From the NCBI GenBank assembly GCA_050486405.1, contig JBJHDF010000004.1, positions 124,001 to 188,000 on the forward strand: a DNA stretch of 64,000 nt, written 5' to 3'. Position 1 is the stretch's first letter. The number at the start of each line of letters is the position of its first letter. The notes under the pieces were generated by a model that ran no database searches, was not told where the DNA came from, and saw only the letters and a program-made list of their open reading frames with translations. Positions 59,455 to 64,000 of the stretch are shown piece by piece. Made by a program: the position numbers and the translations under genes. This DNA is from JBJHDF01 sp050486405. GTDB taxonomy: Bacteria; Pseudomonadota; Gammaproteobacteria; Pseudomonadales; Cellvibrionaceae.

Positions 59455-61323
59455 ATGGACAGTGCCCTTACAGCCCGCGCCAAGCGGCATGCCCTTCACT
59501 CCGATGCAGAATCCTGCGCCACGCAACAGCGCCGTCCCCTGAGCGATCCACTGCGGCAATTGCTGCATCAACACCAACAAACACTTGGCGCACAAAACAA
59601 CGACACAATAATCAGCGGCGCAAAAAACAACGGCGTCGAAAAGTTGGCCAGCAGTATTACCCTTTGTTGCACCGCCGACCTGGAGTCGCGTCAGGTGTTG
59701 GACGCCGCTGCCGTAATCGCCCGGTTCCAGGGCTACGAAACCATATTGCCCGGCCGTAACCTGGCCGATGTGGGGCGGGTCAGCGCGGTGGCGTCGGGTA
59801 TCTGTGGCGGCGTGCACGCCACTGCCTCAGCGCTGTGCTTGGAAATGATGCTGGGCATGCGGCCACCGCCCCTGGGCATTCAATTGCGCAATCTGCTGCT
59901 CAGTTGTCAGTACCTCAATGACAACACCCTGCACCTGTTTTTGCTGGCGGGGCCGGACTACTCGGCAAGGATCGTGGCCACCACCAACCCGGAACTCTGG
60001 CGCAAAGCGCAAAAAACCCCGGCCAGACTGGCACACCGGCACGGCTTTGCACGCGTATCCGAGATCATGTCGGCACTGGACAAGCCCGACGGCGCGCTCT
60101 ATCAGCAAGGGTTGGCCATGGTCCGTCTGGCGCGATCCGCCTACGCCACCCTGGGTGGCCGCTATCCCCACTCGGAGTCCATAGTACCGGGCGGTGCCGA
60201 GCTGAACATTTCGCAACAAAGTCTGCACACCTTTGTCGAGCAATTGCAGCCCTTTACGGCATTCGCCGCAAAAACCGTCGCCCTGTGGGACGATCTTTGC
60301 GATTTTTTTCTGGAGGCCAACCCCGCCTACGCCCAGGTGGGGCGCGCACCCACCAACCTGCTGGACTTCGGGCAATGGGATCACCACCAACATTACGACG
60401 CCAGTTATCGGCACTGCGACACCTGGGGAGAACACCGCTGGTCCACTCCCGGCGCCATTATCAACGGTCAACTGATCACCAGCCGCCTGTCGGAGCTCAA
60501 CTGCGGTCTCGAGGAATTTATTGATCACTCTTTCTACCGCTCCACGCAGGATTCGGTCTATCGCGAGGATCCTCTGGGCAATCCCCTGAGTCCCCACCAT
60601 CCCTGGAACAAGCGGGTGCTGCCCACACCGCAGGCGGACACTGACAACGATGTCTACAGCTGGGGCACCGCCATGACCTGGCGCGGCCACAGCTTCGAGG
60701 TGGGTGCCTACGCCCGGGTTTACCTGTCGGCACTGGCGCAAAAAATTCCCTCCTCGGATTTTGTCGCCACCACAGGTCGCAGCCTGCAAATTCAATTGCA
60801 CGATCACCAGGTGGAGTGGACCCCGCCGGCTGCCTGGAATGCACTGGAGCGCAACCGGGCCAGAGCCTACGCCCTGGCCTTTAACCAGATGATCACTTTG
60901 GACAATGTGGAAATCACGCGAACACTGATCAAGTCCGGTGCTGCCAGCGCGCGTGCGCCCATGGCAGCTCTGCCATCCGGCACACAGCTCGGCATGGGCC
61001 TCTGGGGTGCCGGCAGGGGCTTTCTCGCACACTGGGCAAGCCTCAAGGATGGCGTTATAGACAACTACCAGGTGATGATTCCGTCGCGCATCAACGCGGC
61101 GCCGCGCGCGCCGGATAACACGCCAGGCCCCATTGAGCAGGCGGTGCTCAACACACCCATTCTCGAGACCGGTTTCAGTTGCGAGGAAGAATTTCAGGCC
61201 ATCGACATTCAACGCTGTATACAGAGTTTTGATCCCTGCATGAGCGCCCAGGCAATCATCAGCCTCGCCGGAAGCGGACGCCTGCTGGAGCGGGAAGTGG
61301 ATACGCGTTTTCCCGGCACCTGA
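59455..61323 (+). CDS. Degenerate [NiFe]-hydrogenase large-subunit-like protein
   Basis: A 622-residue homologue of the hydrogenase large subunit with the fold retained: GGRYPHSESIVPGG (234-248), YSWGTAMTWRGHSFEVGAYAR (401-421, split here as YSWGTAMTWR and GHSFEVGAYAR), GRGFLAHW...KDGVIDNYQ (520-539) and SFDPC (591-595). Of the metal ligands, the N-terminal C-G-x-C-x3-H reads SGICGGVH (first Cys is Ser114, second is Cys117), and the C-terminal D-P-C-x-x-C-x-x-H reads DPCMSAQAI (Cys595 kept, Ala598 and Ile601 replace Cys and His). The catalytic Arg of KAPR is Thr408, and the N-terminal RIEGH is absent. It cannot be a normal H2 enzyme. No small subunit is nearby. Confidence 0.85.
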   Translation: MDSALTARAKRHALHSDAESCATQQRRPLSDPLRQLLHQHQQTLGAQNNDTIISGAKNNGVEKLASSITLCCTADLESRQVLDAAAVIARFQGYETILPGRNLADVGRVSAVASGICGGVHATASALCLEMMLGMRPPPLGIQLRNLLLSCQYLNDNTLHLFLLAGPDYSARIVATTNPELWRKAQKTPARLAHRHGFARVSEIMSALDKPDGALYQQGLAMVRLARSAYATLGGRYPHSESIVPGGAELNISQQSLHTFVEQLQPFTAFAAKTVALWDDLCDFFLEANPAYAQVGRAPTNLLDFGQWDHHQHYDASYRHCDTWGEHRWSTPGAIINGQLITSRLSELNCGLEEFIDHSFYRSTQDSVYREDPLGNPLSPHHPWNKRVLPTPQADTDNDVYSWGTAMTWRGHSFEVGAYARVYLSALAQKIPSSDFVATTGRSLQIQLHDHQVEWTPPAAWNALERNRARAYALAFNQMITLDNVEITRTLIKSGAASARAPMAALPSGTQLGMGLWGAGRGFLAHWASLKDGVIDNYQVMIPSRINAAPRAPDNTPGPIEQAVLNTPILETGFSCEEEFQAIDIQRCIQSFDPCMSAQAIISLAGSGRLLEREVDTRFPGT

Positions 61324-61386
61324 TAACTGTGGGAAACACTTGATTATTGCATTAACGAATAACCGCCGTTGCTGGTCCTTGAGAAA

Positions 61387-61416
61387 ACGTCTAACACTCG
61401 CGAGTATCAGGCGTTG
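61387..61416. repeat. Imperfect inverted repeat upstream of the peptide gene
   Basis: Arms ACGTCTAACACTCG and CGAGTATCAGGCGT meet at the perfect 10-bp palindrome ACTCGCGAGT (61396-61405). A weak promoter TTGAGA (61379-61384)/GAGTAT (61402-61407) would overlap it, so it could be an operator controlling the peptide. Confidence 0.45.
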
Positions 61417-61489
61417 TTATATACACAGACCTTTTATACACTGCCTTTGGCAGATGCCAACAACCTTTGACGGACATGGAGAAAACTGG

Positions 61490-61645
61490 ATGAACAATAA
61501 CACCGAAATCGGTATCGAACTCAGTCCCACCGCTACCGCCTACCTGGCGGCGCTGCAAGACGCCGCCGCAGCGCATTGCAGCAGTACCCATTGCAGCGCG
61601 ACTCATTGCAGCAGCACCCATTGCGGCGGCGACCGTCGGGCTTAG
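61490..61645 (+). CDS. Cys-rich RiPP-like precursor peptide (HCxxx repeats)
   Basis: A 51-residue peptide, too short to be called by length. ATG 61490 has GGAG 8-9 bases upstream (61478-61481). Residues 1-28 are a leader-like segment (MNNNTEIGIELSPTATAYLA then ALQDAAAA). Residues 29-48 are four tandem pentapeptides HCSST, HCSAT, HCSST and HCGGD, then RRA. Four Cys, five Ser and three Thr are the residues that YcaO enzymes cyclise. The next gene is a YcaO. This is the pattern of a thiazole/oxazole-type or otherwise YcaO-modified RiPP, though His-Cys repeats could also bind metal. The assignment is from composition and context. Confidence 0.8.
   Translation: MNNNTEIGIELSPTATAYLAALQDAAAAHCSSTHCSATHCSSTHCGGDRRA
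61574..61633 (+). repeat. Four 15-bp coding repeats of the peptide core
   Basis: Copies at 61574-61588, 61589-61603, 61604-61618 and 61619-61633 share CATTGC followed by GCAGC- or GGCGG-like codons. Each codes for one His-Cys pentapeptide, so the core can grow or shrink by unit repeats without frameshift. Confidence 0.92.
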
Positions 61646-61646
61646 C

Positions 61647-61711
61647 CCGAATGTTTCACCAAATCGCTTGACGATTGTCGCCAGCAAGCTGGCATTTGGT
61701 GAAATATTCGG
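61647..61711. repeat. Long hairpin after the peptide gene
   Basis: CCGAATGTTTCACCAAAT (61647-61664) pairs with 61694-61711 over 18 bp with one G-U type mismatch; inside it, GCCAGC-AA-GCTGGC (61680-61693) forms a second stem. It may stabilise the peptide mRNA. Its architecture resembles the structured repeats at 39620 and 42143. Confidence 0.85.
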
Positions 61712-61736
61712 CCTAGCCACCGTTTTGCGTAACGTC

Positions 61737-61771
61737 CACCTTCAGGCCCGGAATTTTCGGGCCTGAAGGTG
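61737..61771 (+). promoter_or_regulatory. 14-bp hairpin occluding the ycaO ribosome-binding site
   Basis: CACCTTCAGGCCCG (61737-61750) pairs perfectly with CGGGCCTGAAGGTG (61758-61771) around the loop GAATTTT. The right arm ends in AAGGTG (61766-61771), the only Shine-Dalgarno-like sequence for the ycaO ATG at 61782. No T run follows, so it is better read as a translational control element than a terminator. Confidence 0.75.
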
Positions 61772-61781
61772 TTCGTCCGCG

Positions 61782-62999
61782 ATGGGTATCGATATGGCGA
61801 TGTCCGCCTCAAGCGTTCGCTGTCAAGCGCCCGAAGTGACTCTGGCTGCGGCCATGAGTTGGGCGCCGCGCTGTGGCATCAGCCGCGTGGAAGATATCAG
61901 TCATCTGGGCGGCCTGTACATTCCCGTCTACGCCAGCACCCGGCCCGCCGCGATCGTGGATACCACCACCTACGGCAAGGGTCTGACCCACCTGGATGCC
62001 CAGGTGGGCGCCTATATGGAAGCCGTTGAGTTTGCTGTCGCCGAAAACGCCCGCCAGCAAAGCGATCTTTTTTACCCGGGCTGCGCCCGCGACCTGCCGG
62101 GCGGTCGACAGGATCCTTCAGCGGCGCTCGACTTCTGCCCGCTGCTGAACCACCGCCTGAATCCCGACGCACCCATGCCGCTCACCCGTGGCGAGGATCT
62201 TCATTCCGGGCAGACGGCCAGTCTGCCGGCGGAGCTGGTGGTGCTGGGCGGCACGCCCGACGGATCACCGAGTGTATTCGGCGGCGGCAGCAACGGTCTG
62301 GCGTCCGGCAATTCGCTGGACGAGGCCAGCCTCCACGCGCTGACCGAACTGGTGGAGAGAGATATCTGGTCCTTTCAATTGATATCCGAAAACTCGCGAC
62401 AACTGGATCTTTCCAGTCTGCCGCCACTGGTGCGACCCTTGCAGGATCGTATCGAAAACGCCGGCCTCAACCTCGGCCTCAGGTGGGTCGACAACCCCTA
62501 CGGGGTGGCCTTTTTTGCCGCTTATCTCTGGGACCCTCACCGGATCTGCCAAAAATTTTATAACGCCGGCTGGGGCTGTCACAGCAGCAAGCCCATTGCT
62601 CTTGTGCGCGCCATCTGTGAGGCCGCCCAGAGCCGGGCGGCAATATTGCACGGCGGCCGAAGCTTCAAGCTGTCCGATGCGCCGGACCCGGAATTGGCGA
62701 AACAGATAAGCCGGCGCTTCGCACCACGCAAGCAAGTGCATTACGGCGATCTGCCCGACACCCCACCCCGGGGCACGCTGGACAAACAACTGAGCGATCT
62801 GCTGGCCCGGGTACACGAGGTGACAGAGCGGCCGGTTTACCGGGTGGCACTGACCCCGGCGGATTCGCCCCTGCAGGTGGTGAGACTGGTGGCGCCTCGC
62901 CTGGAGAGCTGCAAACCCGGCCAGGTGCGCGTGGGGCCAAGACTGAAAAAATTGCTGGACAAAAAAACGCAGAACAGGCCGGCTGCCGTGCCGGCCTGA
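61782..62999 (+). CDS. YcaO-family ATP-dependent amide-activating enzyme
   Basis: A 405-residue YcaO protein. Family motifs in order: GKGLTHLDAQVGAYMEAVEFAVAEN, split here as GKGLTHLDAQVGAYMEA and VEFAVAEN (65-90), SNGLASGNSLDEASLHALTE and LVERD (170-194), and GWGCHSSKPIALVRAICEAA with QSR (263-285), in which the Glu and Arg residues bind ATP and Mg2+. Such enzymes phosphorylate a peptide amide to make azolines, amidines or thioamides. No E1-like (ThiF/C-protein), TfuA or SagB dehydrogenase gene is adjacent, and the C terminus lacks the Pro-rich PxPxP of azoline-forming members, so a stand-alone or unusual partner is needed. ATG 61782 is chosen; ATGs at 61794 and 61800 are possible. Confidence 0.88.
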   Translation: MGIDMAMSASSVRCQAPEVTLAAAMSWAPRCGISRVEDISHLGGLYIPVYASTRPAAIVDTTTYGKGLTHLDAQVGAYMEAVEFAVAENARQQSDLFYPGCARDLPGGRQDPSAALDFCPLLNHRLNPDAPMPLTRGEDLHSGQTASLPAELVVLGGTPDGSPSVFGGGSNGLASGNSLDEASLHALTELVERDIWSFQLISENSRQLDLSSLPPLVRPLQDRIENAGLNLGLRWVDNPYGVAFFAAYLWDPHRICQKFYNAGWGCHSSKPIALVRAICEAAQSRAAILHGGRSFKLSDAPDPELAKQISRRFAPRKQVHYGDLPDTPPRGTLDKQLSDLLARVHEVTERPVYRVALTPADSPLQVVRLVAPRLESCKPGQVRVGPRLKKLLDKKTQNRPAAVPA

Positions 63000-63003
63000 T
63001 TAC

Positions 63004-64000
63004 TTATATTTTCATATCGCCAAAGAAATTCTTCATACCATCGAACCAACTGCTCTGGCGGGGTGAGTTCTTGCCACCCTTCATGGTGGCCTGAAATTGC
63101 CTGAGCAGTTCTTTCTGCTTGCTGGTGAGGTTTACCGGCGTTTCCACCACCACCCGACACATCAGGTCGCCAGTGGCGCCGCCGCGCACTGAGGTCACGC
63201 CCTTGCCCCGCAGGCGAAACAGTTTGCCGGTCTGAGTTTCCGGCGGCACCTTGAGTTTGACCCGACCGTCCAGGGTGGGAACTTCCAGTTCGCCGCCCAG
63301 CGCGGCGTCGACAAAGTCCACCGGTACCTCGCAGTAGAGATCGGTACCGTCGCGCTGAAAAATCTCGTGCTGCCGCACACTGATCTGCACATACAAATCG
63401 CCGGGCGGTCCGCCGTCCGGCCCCGCCTCGCCCTCGCCGGACAGACGGATGCGATCGCCGTTGTCCACCCCGGCCGGCACCTTCACCGACAGGGTCTTGG
63501 TTTCTTCCACCCGGCCGTGCCCGTGGCAGGTGTCGCAGGGATCGCTGATGACGGTGCCGCGCCCGCGACAGGTGGGGCAGGTCTGCTGCACCGAGAAAAA
63601 ACCCTGCTGCATGCGCACTTGACCGGCGCCGCCACAGGTGACGCAGGTGGTGGGCTTGCTGCCTTTTTTTGCGCCGCTGCCGTCGCAGACGTCGCAGTTG
63701 ACAAGGGTGGGCACCTTGATCTGAATGGTGCTGCCGCGCACGGCTTCTTCCAGACTCAGATCCAGGGTGTAGCGCAGGTCGGAGCCCCGGGCGGGACCGC
63801 GACGACCGCGACCGGGGCCGCCACCACCGAAAATATCGCCGAAGACGTCGCTGAAGATGTCGCTGAAGCTGCCAAAGCCACCAGCGCCACCGCCTCCGGC
63901 ACCCGCTGCTCCCTGAACGCCGGCGTGGCCAAACTGGTCGTAGGCGGCGCGTTTTTGCGCGTCGGACAGAACCTCGTAGGCCTCGCTGGCTTCCTTGAAT
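63004..64000 (-). CDS. dnaJ: Chaperone protein DnaJ (N terminus beyond window)
   Basis: Hsp40 co-chaperone of DnaK. The frame is open to base 64000, where FKEASEAYEVLSDAQKRAAYDQFGH, split here as FKEASEAYEVLSDA and KRAAYDQFGH, is the end of the J domain. A Gly/Phe-rich linker (GGFGSFSDIFSD) follows, then four CxxCxGxG zinc repeats (CDVCDGSG, CVTCGGAG, CPTCRGRG, CDTCHGHG) and the C-terminal substrate domain. The HPD motif lies outside the window. It converges with ycaO, 4 bp apart, and marks the return to core genome. Confidence 0.95.
   Translation of the reverse strand, partial: FKEASEAYEVLSDAQKRAAYDQFGHAGVQGAAGAGGGGAGGFGSFSDIFSDVFGDIFGGGGPGRGRRGPARGSDLRYTLDLSLEEAVRGSTIQIKVPTLVNCDVCDGSGAKKGSKPTTCVTCGGAGQVRMQQGFFSVQQTCPTCRGRGTVISDPCDTCHGHGRVEETKTLSVKVPAGVDNGDRIRLSGEGEAGPDGGPPGDLYVQISVRQHEIFQRDGTDLYCEVPVDFVDAALGGELEVPTLDGRVKLKVPPETQTGKLFRLRGKGVTSVRGGATGDLMCRVVVETPVNLTSKQKELLRQFQATMKGGKNSPRQSSWFDGMKNFFGDMKI

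Noticed and set aside
59827..61212. 461-codon open frame on the minus strand opposite the hydrogenase-like gene
   Set aside because: It is the antisense shadow of a well-supported gene in GC-rich DNA, and its translation shows no family motif.
59455..61323. A functional H2-uptake hydrogenase
   Set aside because: Two of four metal Cys, the catalytic Arg and the post-motif His are replaced, and no small subunit, cytochrome b or maturation protease gene is present.
61574..61633. Short CRISPR-like array
   Set aside because: Four 15-bp units with no spacers lie in frame in the peptide gene and code for its core; no cas genes.
63004..63741. Separate 245-residue zinc-finger gene
   Set aside because: The frame continues upstream to the window edge through Gly/Phe and J-domain sequence, so it is part of dnaJ.

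Overview
The window reads as chromosome from a free-living, GC-rich gammaproteobacterium, probably marine and related to the Cellvibrionales/pseudomonad branch. The evidence is gene order: hemA-prfA-prmC-moeB, lolB/ispE/tRNA-Gln/prs/rplY/pth/ychF, coq7/osmC/vfr and fabA-fabB resemble pseudomonad order. A secreted cellulase and an arsenosugar-type cluster fit a marine, polysaccharide-using lifestyle. The placement is inferred from gene content, not from a database search.

Layout. 1-7.4 kb: a PfkB kinase fragment, then moeB, prmC, prfA and hemA facing left, and a TPR lipoprotein plus lolB facing right. 7.4-10.5 kb: a membrane-anchored AraC-type regulator and a GH5 cellulase with two CBM6-like modules, sitting between lolB and ispE, which are neighbours in pseudomonads. 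10.7-18.1 kb: ispE, tRNA-Gln, prs, rplY, pth, ychF, two envelope proteins and tRNA-Met. 18.1-24.06 kb: a 5.9-kb integrated element between 49-bp direct repeats of the tRNA-Met 3' end, with integrase, excisionase-like protein, PrimPol-like replication protein and small unknown genes but no virion genes. 24.0-32.1 kb: an arsenosugar-type cluster (two glycosyltransferases, a DedA-oxidoreductase fusion, ArsS) enclosing an ATP-grasp gene and a putative papain-fold protein. 32.1-45.2 kb: a glutaredoxin without a normal start codon, an AAA/hydrolase/ABC operon, coq7, osmC, vfr, an SDR protein, fabB, fabA and ispB. 45.3-49.6 kb: a sugar-porter pseudogene and a sugar-catabolism operon.

49.8-63.0 kb is the most unusual part. 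A leftward series encodes HypF, HypC, a SIS protein, HypD, HypE, an FmdE-like protein, a mono-haem secreted protein and a VanX-like peptidase. Divergent from it are a homologue of the [NiFe]-hydrogenase large subunit lacking two of the four metal-binding cysteines and other catalytic residues, a 51-residue peptide ending in four His-Cys-containing pentapeptide repeats, and a YcaO-family ATP-dependent amide-activating enzyme. No hydrogenase small subunit, HypA, HypB or maturation endopeptidase lies in the window. I infer a self-contained system in which HypCDEF build an Fe(CN)2(CO)-type group for a hydrogenase-derived protein that works with, or modifies, a YcaO-processed Cys-rich peptide. A stable hairpin covers the ycaO ribosome-binding site.

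The window closes in a dnaJ gene that runs off the right edge.
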